Source: Acidobacteriota bacterium
Lineage (GTDB): Bacteria; Acidobacteriota; Terriglobia; Bryobacterales; Bryobacteraceae
Length of the DNA: 64,000 bases
Reading direction: 5' to 3'
NCBI GenBank assembly: GCA_026393985.1
Contig: JAPKZB010000080.1
Location: 1-64,000 of the forward strand
A model generated the notes under the pieces. That model was not told the origin of the DNA. It made no database searches and saw only the letters and a program-made list of their open reading frames with translations. Below, piece by piece: positions 1 to 9,290 of this stretch; position 1 is the first letter of the stretch, and every line of letters begins with the position of its first letter. Both the position numbers and the translations under genes were made by a program.

Positions 1-128
1 CCCTCGATGAATACGTCGACCACCACAACGCAGAGCCCACGCCCTTCATCTGGACGGCGAAAGCTCAGGATATCCTGGCCAAAGTCATGCGGGCGCAGAG
101 TACGCTGAATAAACGACAGACTGTTTGA
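1..128 (+). CDS. IS630-family transposase, C-terminal fragment (cut by window edge)
   Basis: An open frame enters from the left edge and stops at 126-128. Its last 41 residues read ...EYVDHHNAEPTPFIWTAK... followed by a basic helical tail (ILAKVMRAQ). The 'N-x-x-P-x-PF-x-WTA' block followed by 'ILAKV.RA' is the typical C-terminus of IS630/Tc1-mariner-type transposases, located after the DDE catalytic core. The catalytic residues lie outside the window, so completeness cannot be judged. An imperfect palindrome begins seven bases after the stop. Confidence rests on this short but characteristic tail. Confidence 0.75.
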   Translation, partial: LDEYVDHHNAEPTPFIWTAKAQDILAKVMRAQSTLNKRQTV

Positions 129-134
129 AGCAGA

Positions 135-166
135 CCACTAGTCTCCTGCGTCACGGAGGTTAGTGG
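135..166. repeat. Imperfect inverted repeat after the transposase
   Basis: The 12-base arm CCACTAGTCTCC (135-146) faces GGAGGTTAGTGG (155-166) across an 8-base loop, with 10 of 12 positions pairing. There is no T-tract, so a Rho-independent terminator is unlikely. It could be part of the element's terminal inverted repeat or a transcription-end hairpin of the IS. Confidence 0.45.
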
Positions 167-856
167 CCAATCGGTGGACCGCACGATGGACAGGGGCGAG
201 GGCGAACGGAGCGGGTGTCGAGGCAGGAATGAAGGCGATCCCGTTTCCGCCGTGGTGGCGGCGCCGGTGCGATGGGCCTTCGCGTCAATTCTTACGTTGG
301 CCCAAGAAACGCTCGACGCAATTGGTGTGCCGGACCATTTCAGGAGCGTCGATGCGCCTTACGGCGCAAACCAAGAATTCGACGAGTTCGTAGAGAAGGG
401 TGAGCGGATGAGCGCGGAGGATTCGGAGGAGGTGGCGGCGGAACGGGCAGGTGAAGGCGGCGGAGCCGAAGGCGGTTTACGGGAGCCGGTGGCGGGTACG
501 GGAAGCGCACGGCAAGGGGCTGATGCGGCGGACCTAACGGACGAGGGCGGGATAACATCCGGCAGCGGATTCTGATTCACTCCAGTGCGTTTCCTTTGGG
601 TCTGGTATTGTGCGGCGTGTTCGAGGTCGGAAGGCCTTGGCGGGTTCCGAGGGCGGAAGAGCCATGTTATCGACGATACCTGCCCCTGGATCGACCAGTT
701 GATGGGACGTTTTACGCTGAGATGGCTTGGCTCTGGGCTGCGTGAGTTAGTTGACGCGGAACATTTCCGGGCCGCAGCCCTCCGTCCGCGAGCGGGAAAG
801 TCCGCGCCGATGTCATTTTCCGGCTTCCTTTTTCGTAATAGAGTGTGGAGGCTGCT
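167..856. other. No supported gene; probable decayed DNA beside the IS
   Basis: About 690 bases without a convincing coding region. Short open frames exist on both strands, but their translations are low-complexity (Arg/Pro/Gly/Ser-rich), overlap each other and match no family I recognise. This fits an IS-flanking or decayed stretch. The 3' end carries the start region of the DUF4384 gene. Confidence 0.4.
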
Positions 857-1549
857 GTGACGCGACGAATGGTACTAGCCCCTGTGCTGGGAGCAGGATT
901 CCTTTGTTCTGGACAGGTGACGGGTTTGCCCTCCGGGGCACGGGAGCTCTATTTCGGCGGTCTCCCGGATGTCGGAGGCGAATCGACCGCCGGGGCAGCG
1001 GCCCCGCCCCCGCGGATGGCGCCGGTAAATCGCCCCATTGGCCTCCGCTACTCGATCCTGAAGATGGAGGGTGAGCGAGGTACTGAGGTTCCCGTCACCA
1101 CGCGCTTCCGATCGGGGGATCGGATTCAACTGGTGCTTGAAGCGAATCAGGCGGCTTACCTGTATGTGGTCACGCAGGGGTCGAGCGGAGCGTGGCGAAT
1201 TTTGTATCCGGGACCTGGCGCCAAGGCGGGAAGTAACCGGCTGCGGGCCGGTCAGGCCCACGTGTCGCGCTTCCGCCTGGATGAGCGTCCCGGCGTCGAG
1301 AAGCTGTTCGTCGCTCTGTCGCGGGCTCCCGAGAAGGACCTGGACGGTCTGGTGTTTGAGCTGCGGAGTCAGAATCGCGAGGTGAGCGATCCGGTCGTAG
1401 CGCAGTTGCGCACCTCGGCTTCCCGGGATATGGTGCTTGAGGACGGTGCGAATAGTCCGGAAAGGACGGACCGATCGGTGTATGCGGTAAGCAAAGCACC
1501 GGGTGCCGGCGCTCGGGTCGTGGTGGATATCCGGCTCGCTCACGACTAA
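857..1549 (+). CDS. Secreted DUF4384 domain protein
   Basis: A 230-residue protein. GTG at 857 is chosen because GGAG at 847-850 lies six bases upstream; an in-frame GTG at 845 is possible but would put that site inside the gene. The N-terminus (TRRMVLAPVLGAGFLCSGQ) looks like a signal peptide. Residues about 55-150 fit DUF4384: 'LRYSILKMEG... FRSGDRIQLVLEANQAAYLYVV... WRILYPGP... RFRLDERPGVEKLFVALSR'. DUF4384 is often fused to or encoded near caspase-like (C14) proteins, and a C14 gene lies 3.3 kb downstream on the same strand. A role as a secreted accessory or ligand-binding module for that protein is inference. The last 75 residues are not assigned. Confidence 0.75.
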   Translation: MTRRMVLAPVLGAGFLCSGQVTGLPSGARELYFGGLPDVGGESTAGAAAPPPRMAPVNRPIGLRYSILKMEGERGTEVPVTTRFRSGDRIQLVLEANQAAYLYVVTQGSSGAWRILYPGPGAKAGSNRLRAGQAHVSRFRLDERPGVEKLFVALSRAPEKDLDGLVFELRSQNREVSDPVVAQLRTSASRDMVLEDGANSPERTDRSVYAVSKAPGAGARVVVDIRLAHD

Positions 1550-2422
1550 ATCCAGGGCAAGGACGCCAATGCAGCGCAAGTCGACCATCGGACCCGAAGA
1601 GCAGCAGGAAGCCTGGGCGAAGATACTGACCGCCATCGCCCCCAGCCGTGGCAGCTTCGGTGGCGCGCGCTTCGCCAGCTCGTTGTTTCCCCTCCCGGAA
1701 TTGCAGCAGCGTGCCGCTCGCTCTCGCCGGTCGGCCGCCGGGGGATTGACCTGCGGCGACCCGTGCAGCAGGACCGGCCTCCACGGGATCGTTCCCACCG
1801 AATCGCGCGGTGTTGAAAATCGAGCAGCCACGCGGCACGGCCGCCATCCCGGAAGGACCCCGGCCGTCCTGGCGATTGCGCCTCAACCGTGCCCCATCCC
1901 GGAACGACACACTCGCCCCCGAGCTACCGCGGTTGTTGAGATGGGCCAACCCGCCATCAGGATCGGCTGGGACGTCACGGGACACTTCGGCGGTCGGGAG
2001 AGAAGTCTGCCGGGGCGCACCCACGGCGGCGCATGGGGTCAACGGCGAGCGAAGCCTTCCGGGGACGTGGCACCCGCCTCTGGTTGGCCCGACAGTCTTT
2101 ATCTACGCCACACAATCCCGATGTCTGTTTTTGCCAGGCTGGAAGTCGTCCTCCCCGCCGAGGACCGCGGTGGCTTCCCTGGGAACGTGGTCGCAGTCGA
2201 TCTTAGAGGTTACTTAGGGGACGCAGTCCCGTCGAGCCGCAGGCTCTCTATTCACTCGGGCGTGGTCGATGCCCCGAGCGAGCGGCGGCACCCCGCCGAC
2301 AGGGAGAGCGGGACCCTGCGACCTGCCAGGCTCAGCGGGGGGAGCCACCTGCCGCGGATTCCGGCAAACACTGATCGGGAGGATGCAGATCCGGGAGTGG
2401 TTTGGATGAGGAGCAAATAACG
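1550..2422. other. Long gap without a supported gene
   Basis: About 870 bases separate the DUF4384 gene from the TPR gene. Open frames run through it on both strands, but the translations are Arg/Pro/Ser-rich, lack family motifs and have no plausible start with a ribosome site. It may be a decayed gene or a long leader. The only clear signal is a GAGGAG ribosome-binding site (2408-2413) nine bases before the ATG at 2423. Confidence 0.4.
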
Positions 2423-4825
2423 ATGCGAGCTGCGATGCTATGGATTTGCGCTGCCAATGGCCTATGGGCGCAAGCCGCGCTGGTCATTCAAAAAAACGGG
2501 CAAAACAACGGGGACGGCTTCCAGTTTCTGCCGGCGGCAGAGATTGCCGTGAATGGGAAGGACCGGGCCTTGGCGCTCGGCGCGAAGCCCGAACTGCCGG
2601 CGGCGGCATCCGCGAAGCTTGGAAACGTGAAGCTAGGTGGCGACACGCTCATCGCGGATGGGGCGTCCGGAGTGGTGGCGCAGTACGGAAGCGAGACCCA
2701 GTATCTCTACCCGGGCGGCATCGCCCGGAAAGGGGCGCCGGCGGCGGATGTGGCGTGGAAAGCAGCGACGATCCAGGTGAAGAAGTCTCCCAAGGATAAC
2801 GCCGAAACCAGCGTGCCTGTCTCTAGCTTCGTGGCCTATCTGCCGGGCGGCGTAAAGGATTTGGCCGGGTTGTGCCTGGACGAACGGGCTCTGCGCCTGG
2901 CCGGCGGCGGGTTTGCGGCCCGGATCGCCCTCACCCAGGCCGCCGTGGCTGCCTACGGCAATGATCCCGCTATGGCAGTTGTCGAGAGCCGGATAGCGAA
3001 TGTGATGCGGCAGCGCCTGGAACTGTTCGATGCCGGAATCGAAGGCGAGAAGAATCTAACGGAGGGCCTGCTGTTCGCGCAGCTATCGGAGAAGGCCTAT
3101 GGCGGTATCGCAGCGCACGCCGCGCTCCGGAAACGTTTGGCCGACAGTCGCGCCAGCCTCAACCGAACGATGGCCGTGTTGCGGGCGCTCGCCAGCGGCG
3201 GGATGTGGGATGCCTTCGTGCTCGCCTACCGGGATTTTGAGAAGCACCAGGACTCCTACCCAGAGATGTCCAAGCTGTATCGTAAGGCGCTTGAGTCGAG
3301 TCTGGAGGAGCACTGGAGCGCGGGCAAGGAGCGCGGCAAGCGTGGGGAATTCCGGCGGGCGTGGCGGGAGTTGCGTTTGGCGAGTGATCGGCAACCTTCC
3401 AACGCGCTTCTGCGGCAGGAGGTGAGCGTGGCATGGGCCCAGTATTCGCGCCAGGTGGCCGTGGACCGGCAGAGCAAGAGGAAAAACCTGAGCCTCGGCG
3501 AATTGGACGTCATTGAACAGACCCGCGCCATCGCCGAGAGGTATCGGCAGCAGAATAAGCTGGACGAAGCCATGGAGAAGCTTGGCGAGGCCGAGCGCAT
3601 TGACGCCGAATCGTTACCGGTGCTGCTGACGAAAGCCGCCATCTTCGGCTCGCGGGCCGAGACCCGCAAGGCGCTCGAGATCCTTGACGGCTACGACCTG
3701 GTGGCCGTGGACCGCGAGCGGGAGGCCGGCAACAAGCTGCGGGGCGAACTGATGTTCCAGCTCAACGATACGCGCGATAGCGTCCGGAAGAGGGTCAGCG
3801 CGCTGTGGAACGCGGGGAAGTACCAGGAAGCGTCGGCCACCGCGGCCAAGGGGCTCCTTGCCGATGACGCCGATCGGGCCATCCTCTACTACGCCGGCTT
3901 ATCCGCGCTGGCCACGCGGCGGACGGAGGCGGGCTTACAGTTTCTTCGCCGCTACATGGCCGTCTCGAACACGCTCGACGCTGATCCGGTGCAGCGGGAG
4001 CGGGTGTCGCGATGGTTGACCGAGAAGTGGCCTGGCTCGGCGACCGCCGCCGAGGGAGGCCGGCCGCACTGGTTTTCAGGGCGTAAGCTACCGGCGGGTG
4101 TCTTGTACTGCCCCAGCAGCCTCGTGTTCGCCGCCCGGATGGAGCGCGTGGAGGGATCAAACAAGTTTGGCCTTCAGACCTCGTGGGATGGAGACCGGCT
4201 CCAGCGCATCAAGCCCGTCTTCGACAAAGGACAGGTGGCAACAGGGGAAAAGGAGTTTGTGTTCAGCTACGCCGAAGGTCTTCCACATGCTTTCTCCGTC
4301 GATGCCGGGGAAAAACCGCGCACCGCGCCGGCCGACCCGGATGCACTGCTCGCCGAAGCCAAGGTCGTGTTGCCGGAAAATCCATTGGTCGATACGGTGG
4401 CTCTGGCGCGGCTGGGTGGGAAGCTAATTACGCGGGGAGTCTCCGGCAACCGCTTTTTCCACCCGTTTGTGTGGGAACGGCCCTATTACTTCGAGTTTCG
4501 ATTCGACGCCAGTGGACGGCTCGAAAGTGCGCGGCAACTCGGCGACACCCAGCCGGTTGTGGCTGAGTTTTCCTGGGATGGCCTGCGGCTGACGGCGGTG
4601 CGGGTCTACGCCGCCGGGGACGGCGAGCGCAAGGGCGGGTTGCTGCATCAGCGCACCTTGCACTACAAAGGCGAGCAGCTGGTAAGCGAAGATTACAGCG
4701 GCGGCAAGATCAGGTACAACTGGAGCAATACGGGAATCCTGCTATCGGCCGAGTGCGACAAAGACAATGGATTGGATAACCGGTCGCGGACGGTATTTTT
4801 CGCCGCCGAGAAGGGACGCCGATGA
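2423..4825 (+). CDS. Secreted TPR-like helical repeat protein, unknown function
   Basis: An 800-residue protein. ATG at 2423 follows GAGGAG at nine bases and opens a clear signal peptide (MRAAMLWICAANGLWAQ). Residues about 20-150 are beta-rich. Residues about 150-530 are helical with TPR-like pairs, for example 'AMEKLGEAERIDAESLPVLLTKAAIF' and 'ALWNAGKYQEASATAAKGLLADDADRAILYYAGLSAL'. The C-terminal 250 residues are again beta-rich, with a run of 'YYFEFRFDASGRLESAR'-type strands. I do not recognise a catalytic domain. The stop overlaps the start of the caspase-like gene (ATGA, 4822-4825), so the two are translationally coupled. A scaffold or partner role for that protease is inferred from context only. 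Confidence 0.7.
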   Translation: MRAAMLWICAANGLWAQAALVIQKNGQNNGDGFQFLPAAEIAVNGKDRALALGAKPELPAAASAKLGNVKLGGDTLIADGASGVVAQYGSETQYLYPGGIARKGAPAADVAWKAATIQVKKSPKDNAETSVPVSSFVAYLPGGVKDLAGLCLDERALRLAGGGFAARIALTQAAVAAYGNDPAMAVVESRIANVMRQRLELFDAGIEGEKNLTEGLLFAQLSEKAYGGIAAHAALRKRLADSRASLNRTMAVLRALASGGMWDAFVLAYRDFEKHQDSYPEMSKLYRKALESSLEEHWSAGKERGKRGEFRRAWRELRLASDRQPSNALLRQEVSVAWAQYSRQVAVDRQSKRKNLSLGELDVIEQTRAIAERYRQQNKLDEAMEKLGEAERIDAESLPVLLTKAAIFGSRAETRKALEILDGYDLVAVDREREAGNKLRGELMFQLNDTRDSVRKRVSALWNAGKYQEASATAAKGLLADDADRAILYYAGLSALATRRTEAGLQFLRRYMAVSNTLDADPVQRERVSRWLTEKWPGSATAAEGGRPHWFSGRKLPAGVLYCPSSLVFAARMERVEGSNKFGLQTSWDGDRLQRIKPVFDKGQVATGEKEFVFSYAEGLPHAFSVDAGEKPRTAPADPDALLAEAKVVLPENPLVDTVALARLGGKLITRGVSGNRFFHPFVWERPYYFEFRFDASGRLESARQLGDTQPVVAEFSWDGLRLTAVRVYAAGDGERKGGLLHQRTLHYKGEQLVSEDYSGGKIRYNWSNTGILLSAECDKDNGLDNRSRTVFFAAEKGRR

Positions 4826-6519
4826 AGGGACGGATGAAAGGATTGATCAAGCCAGTTATCGGGGCAGTTATCGGGGGACAGCTCTTGGCGGGCGCTCTGT
4901 TCGGCCAGACGGCGACGACCCTCGAAGAAGGCAAGCGCCTTGCGCTCGTCATCGGCAACGATAGCTATCCCAACCGCCCCCTGCAGAATGCGGTCAACGA
5001 TGCCCGCGTCATGCAAAAGGCCCTCTCGGAGGCTGGTTTCCGCGTCCTCGTGCGGGAAAATGCGGGAGTCGCCGCCATGCAGGAGTCGATGAGTGAGTTC
5101 CTGTCGCAAATCGGCCCCGGGGATACCGTACTGCTCTATTACGCCGGGCACGCGGTGCAGATCGAAGGGGAAAACGTGCTGATCCCATCCGATTTCGCCA
5201 GTGCGCGGACAATCATCGAGGCCAAGTACAAGTCGCTGTCCCTGACCCCCGTGTTTGATGTCTTGAAACGGTCGCGCGCCAAACGGGTGATTGTGATCCT
5301 CGACGCCTGCCGGACCAATCCCGTGGCCGAAACTTATGCTCTCAAAGCCGGTCTGGCGAATCCCTCCGACGCGGGCAAGAATACCTATCTTGCGTTCTCG
5401 ACGAGTCCGGGCATGGTGGCTGGGGACAACCCGAACGGCCGGAACAGTTGGTTTACCGAGGCGCTGGCGCAGGCCATCTCGCAGCCGGGTCTGTCACTCG
5501 ACGAGGTGTTTACCCGCGTCCGGCTGCAGGTCGAGGTGGCAACCGGAGGGAAGCAGACGCCGTGGTCGATTACCAGCCTCACCTCGAAGTTCTACTTCTA
5601 TCCGCCCAAAGACGGCGTGACAGAAACCGATGGAACCCTGCTGAGCAAGTGGCTCGAAGACGCCCGGCGCCAGGAGCAGCACGGCAACTGGCAGGAGTCG
5701 GTGGAAACGTACCAACGGATTGTAAAGGAAAAGAGCGGAGGGAGCGAAGAGGCGGCGGCCACGGCGCGACTGCCGTACGTTCAGGCCCGAATGGAAGCCG
5801 AGGCGAAGTTCGCCGCTGGCGATCTCGGTCAGGCCATCGATCTGGCCGAGCGCGCGCTCAGCCTGGACGGCTTCGCCATGGACGCCGCCTTTGAAATCGC
5901 CAATAGCGCGCTGCTCGGCGGAGATTTGCCGCGCGCCATCGGTGCGCTAGGGCGCATCCGGCAGCGGGGCACGTCCGCGCAAGTGGCCCGTGCGGCCAGA
6001 ATGCTCGAGGAGTTGGCTCGGGTCGAGAGGGGAGCCTCCGAGGTTTTGGGGAAGAGTGTGGCGCAGGCCCCGCCCCTCGGCGAGTTGTTTCCAGACATGC
6101 AGTTCGGGATTCCGAACTGGGAGGCCGTGCGGCGCTGGTCGCGGCAGGAGTTGGTCGCCGTAGACTACGCAGCGATGGCTAAACAGTGGCAAAAGCCTGC
6201 TCCAGCGGCCGTGCGCAGCGAGGAAAAGCCTCCCCAGGCCCCGGCTGATACCGTTCTGTCCAACCTCCATCTGGTGGTCAAGCCCGTGATCACAGGACGG
6301 GACCTCATCAGCGAAGAGTCGGGAGAACTCAAGATCCAGTCGCTCCGCCGCGAGATGGCTCTCGTTGTGGACGGGCGGCAGGTCAGCAAGCAGTTGCCGG
6401 CGACCGTATCTCTTCCCGCCGGAGAGTATGACTTACAAACCATGGACGGGGGCAGAAAGGTGAGCGAGCGGCGGATTCGTGTGAAGGGAAACTCCGTCAC
6501 GGAGGTGGAGCTACGATGA
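4822..6519 (+). CDS. Secreted caspase-like cysteine peptidase (C14) with TPR and C-terminal beta domain
   Basis: A 565-residue protein with an N-terminal hydrophobic export signal (about residues 7-29). Residues about 38-265 are a caspase fold: 'RLALVIGNDSYPNRPLQNAVNDA', then the catalytic His in 'LLYYAGH' (H110) and the catalytic Cys in 'ILDACR' (C163). Both dyad residues are present, so activity is expected. Residues about 280-400 contain TPR-like helices. The last ~90 residues, with 'LPATVSLPAGEYDLQ', resemble a PEGA-like beta domain. Bacterial C14 proteins of this type cleave after basic or acidic residues and serve in regulation or stress; the substrate here is unknown. Four-base overlaps on both sides place it in the middle of a three-gene operon. 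Confidence 0.85.
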   Translation: MKGRMKGLIKPVIGAVIGGQLLAGALFGQTATTLEEGKRLALVIGNDSYPNRPLQNAVNDARVMQKALSEAGFRVLVRENAGVAAMQESMSEFLSQIGPGDTVLLYYAGHAVQIEGENVLIPSDFASARTIIEAKYKSLSLTPVFDVLKRSRAKRVIVILDACRTNPVAETYALKAGLANPSDAGKNTYLAFSTSPGMVAGDNPNGRNSWFTEALAQAISQPGLSLDEVFTRVRLQVEVATGGKQTPWSITSLTSKFYFYPPKDGVTETDGTLLSKWLEDARRQEQHGNWQESVETYQRIVKEKSGGSEEAAATARLPYVQARMEAEAKFAAGDLGQAIDLAERALSLDGFAMDAAFEIANSALLGGDLPRAIGALGRIRQRGTSAQVARAARMLEELARVERGASEVLGKSVAQAPPLGELFPDMQFGIPNWEAVRRWSRQELVAVDYAAMAKQWQKPAPAAVRSEEKPPQAPADTVLSNLHLVVKPVITGRDLISEESGELKIQSLRREMALVVDGRQVSKQLPATVSLPAGEYDLQTMDGGRKVSERRIRVKGNSVTEVELR

Positions 6520-7700
6520 GACGGTGTTTGGTGGTGCTGCTGCTGTGCATTGGCGAGGCCTGGAGTCAGGACTGGGCGGATCGGGCGGAGTATGACCTGG
6601 CGCTGACTGTTCGTTCGGAGTCCTCACCCCTGGCCCGATTGGTGCTGCTCGATGAATGGAAGCAGCGTTATCCCAGGTCGCAGGCGCAGCGACTCGCCCG
6701 GGAACTGGCTCTGGATGCCGCGCAGCAACTGGGGGACCGGGCCCGGATTTTGGCCGCGGCGCGGGAGTTGGTCGCGCAGGATCCCGGGCATTATGCCGCG
6801 GCTTACTGGATCACCATCCTGAGTCCGGGTGCGCCCGCCGGGGGCGCCGCCTCGCTGCGGGAAGCCGGACAGGCTGCGCGGACGCTTCTTGCGGGGGTGG
6901 GCGGCTGGCCGCGCCAGAAGGCCGAAATTAGCGCGGCAGCGCGGCGGACGCTCGGGTGGCTGGCTTGGCAAAAGGGCGACACGGGCGAAGCGGCCACGGA
7001 GTTCGCCGCCTGTCTGACGGCCGTGCCGCGCCATGCGGAGGTTTCCGCCTGGTACGGAGCGGTCTTGACCGCGAGCAAAACGCCATCGAAGGTCGTCGAG
7101 GGCATCTGGCATCTGGCCCGGGCGTCTTATCTGGACGGGGAAGGAGCCTTGTCCGCCGCCCCGAGGCGGCAGGTGTTAGGACTGCTCGAAGCGGCCTACG
7201 GCGCCTACCACGGCGGGAATGACGGCCTGGATGCGATTGGAATCAGCGCGGCGGGGGCACAGGATGCCGCGGCCCCCCCCGCCGCCTTTCGAATTGAGAC
7301 CGCGGCGGAGGCCGCCCAGCGGAAGGCTGACGAGGAGATGGCGGCCAACCAGCCGCACTTGTGGAGTTGGGTGAAAACGCGGCGGCAACTCGCCGGTCCC
7401 GACGGCATGGCCGTTTACGAGAAACTGGCGGGGGCCGATTCCCCGTTGCTGCCTGAATGGAAGGGCTGGGTGATCCGGTGCGACAAAGACCGGCGGGCTA
7501 CGCAGGTGGTCCTAGGGTTGCAAGACACCGTGACCGAAGATGTCGTCGTCCAGCTTGAATCGCCCGCGGCTCGTTGTCCCGATCCAGGTTTGGCGCTCGA
7601 GTTTGCGGGCAAGCCGGTGGCATTTACCGCCGAGCCTTTCAGGTTGACCGTCACGGTGCCGTTGGGAGGATTGCGCGGATGGCCCGAGGCACGCCCTTAG
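6516..7700 (+). CDS. Secreted TPR-type protein of the caspase-like operon
   Basis: A 394-residue protein. The ATG overlaps the preceding stop (ATGA). The N-terminus MRRCLVVLLLCIGEAWSQ is a signal peptide. Residues about 25-250 are Ala/Leu/Arg-rich helices in TPR-like pairs, such as 'RRTLGWLAWQKGDTGEAATEFAACLTAVP'. A charged linker follows, and then a small beta-rich C-terminal part (about 315-394) with two Cys residues (C326, C358 approximately). No catalytic motif is seen. Co-translation with the C14 peptidase suggests a partner, regulator or substrate-presenting role, which is inference. Confidence 0.65.
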   Translation: MRRCLVVLLLCIGEAWSQDWADRAEYDLALTVRSESSPLARLVLLDEWKQRYPRSQAQRLARELALDAAQQLGDRARILAAARELVAQDPGHYAAAYWITILSPGAPAGGAASLREAGQAARTLLAGVGGWPRQKAEISAAARRTLGWLAWQKGDTGEAATEFAACLTAVPRHAEVSAWYGAVLTASKTPSKVVEGIWHLARASYLDGEGALSAAPRRQVLGLLEAAYGAYHGGNDGLDAIGISAAGAQDAAAPPAAFRIETAAEAAQRKADEEMAANQPHLWSWVKTRRQLAGPDGMAVYEKLAGADSPLLPEWKGWVIRCDKDRRATQVVLGLQDTVTEDVVVQLESPAARCPDPGLALEFAGKPVAFTAEPFRLTVTVPLGGLRGWPEARP

Positions 7701-7810
7701 TACTCCTGCGTTGCGATGTGTAATTCGCTTTGGATGCAGCCCCGCAACGTGCTTAGTCGCCGGGCACAGTGGAGCAGCGTCTTGCCGGGTCCCTTCAGGG
7801 TCTGGCGTCG

Positions 7811-8103
7811 TTACCCGATGATGCTGGTGGCGTAGCCGGCGCCGGCGAGCGGTGAGGGCCTGCTTTTCTCTAAGGTAGGGAGCCCGGCGACGTCGTCCTG
7901 GAGGCGAACAGGGCCAAGCGATTCCGTTGTGCGCCTTTTGTAGAAGTGATGGGTGACGCAGCCGTTAGCGAGGCGGATGCCGGAGGCGGGCCAGGTGGGT
8001 GGGGTTTTCCGGCGGGGCTGCTCCGGAAGCCGAGGGTATCGGCGACGATGAGCAGGATGTTGGGCGTTGCGGGGGGAAAGTGGCACGGACCGCGACTGAT
8101 CAC
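7811..8103 (-). pseudogene. Decayed N-terminal fragment of a sulfatase
   Basis: Two minus-strand frames together give a sulfatase N-terminus. The upstream part (near 8070-8040) reads 'TPNILLIVADTLGF', the standard metal-binding start of the sulfatase/alkaline phosphatase superfamily. After a frameshift the other frame reads 'ASGIRLANGCVTHHF' and then 'LAGAGYATSIIG', matching the 'GvrfTngYv' and 'LkaaGYaTgiiGKWHLG' blocks. The C-x-P-S-R formylglycine site that should follow the middle block is absent, and nothing recognisable continues beyond 7811. It is a remnant, not a functional gene. Confidence 0.65.
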
Positions 8104-8118
8104 GCGGGAGAACGGGGG

Positions 8119-9240
8119 TTAATGCCAGGGGAGGGGGGCGGGTTCGGCGAAGACGGTTTCTTTGAGGCGGGTGAGGGCGTTTTTGCGGACGAGGGCGGCG
8201 TAGAACCAGATGACGACGCCGCGGAGGTTTTGGGCGCGGGCGTGTTCGATCTGGGCGATGAGGGTTTCCGGGGTGGGGTTGGTGGAGTCGAGGCCGGCGA
8301 CGAGGCGGCGGGGGTCCGGGGCGACGGCGCGGAGCTGGGTGGCGAGGTCGCGTTCGAAAGACGCCAGGTCGGGGCGGTAGACCTGGGGGACGACGAAGTC
8401 GAGCGACCCTTCGCGCATCCAGGCGGGCCAGTCCTGGGCGAAGTTGGAGAGAGAGTTGGGGTAGACAATGGGAGCGTTCGAGACCAGGGTGCGCCAGTCG
8501 GCGTGCTTGAGCCGGCGGTAGAGGGCGTTCATGAACTGATTGAGGCGGGCGGCGCGCCAGGCGAGCCAGGCGGGGTTGGAGGGGTTTTCGGGCGGGGGTT
8601 GGCCGTTGTGTTCGCGGCGGTAGAGTTCGACCGTGTATTCGTCGTAGCCGCAGTCGGGCTGGGGGTAACGGGCGCGATCGAACTGGAGGCCGGGGACGTG
8701 GTACTTTTCGACGACCTCGGCCATGAGTTCAAGGAGGAAGTTCTGGACCTCGGGGTGGGTGTGGATGAGGAAGTAGAAGTACTGCCCGGGGGCGCCAGCG
8801 ATGGGGAAGCGGTCGTCGCCGGAGCGGGGGCGGGCGAGCCAGTCGGGATGGGCGTCAAAGATGGGGCCGCGGCCACCGGGGCCGGGGAGGTAGTGGCTGT
8901 AGCCGCCGACGAAGCCGTATTCGGCCCAGGGGAAGACGGCGATGCCGGCTTCGCGGCCCTCTTCGAGGAGTTCGGCGAGGGGGTCGCGCCCGGCGAAGTT
9001 GGGATCGATGCGGAGGCCGGTTTCGCGTTCGAAGACGTCGCTGGGCCAGAGGGGGTAGCCGCGGGACCAGACGTTGACGAAGGCGGCGTTGCAGTTAGCG
9101 GCGGCGAGGGACTGCATCATGTCGCGGATGGATTGGCGGGATTCGAGGGAAGAGCGATCGACCCAGACGGCGCGGAGCTCGGGGGTGGGGGCGGCGAGGG
9201 CGGGAAGCGAAGCGAGGAGGAGGAGCGCGAGGCGAGCCAC
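8119..9240 (-). CDS. Secreted glycoside hydrolase-like protein, GHL10 (YngK/DUF187 type)
   Basis: A 373-residue protein with a signal peptide (MARLALLLLASLPALAAP). The whole length fits the glycosyl-hydrolase-like 10 family: 'ELRAVWVDRSSLESRQSIRDMMQSLAAANCNAAFVNVW' at the start of the TIM barrel, 'GLQFDRARYPQPDCGYDEYT' at a central strand, 'DFVVPQVYRPDLASFERDL' and 'RGVVIWFY' near the end. Members are thought to act on glycans; the substrate is unknown. It is transcribed toward the sulfatase remnant and away from the subtilase leader at 9291. Confidence 0.85.
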   Translation of the reverse strand: MARLALLLLASLPALAAPTPELRAVWVDRSSLESRQSIRDMMQSLAAANCNAAFVNVWSRGYPLWPSDVFERETGLRIDPNFAGRDPLAELLEEGREAGIAVFPWAEYGFVGGYSHYLPGPGGRGPIFDAHPDWLARPRSGDDRFPIAGAPGQYFYFLIHTHPEVQNFLLELMAEVVEKYHVPGLQFDRARYPQPDCGYDEYTVELYRREHNGQPPPENPSNPAWLAWRAARLNQFMNALYRRLKHADWRTLVSNAPIVYPNSLSNFAQDWPAWMREGSLDFVVPQVYRPDLASFERDLATQLRAVAPDPRRLVAGLDSTNPTPETLIAQIEHARAQNLRGVVIWFYAALVRKNALTRLKETVFAEPAPLPWH

Positions 9241-9290
9241 GAGACCAGTCTATCGACTGCAGGGGGGAGCGCGGGTGAGGGGGCGGGGGC

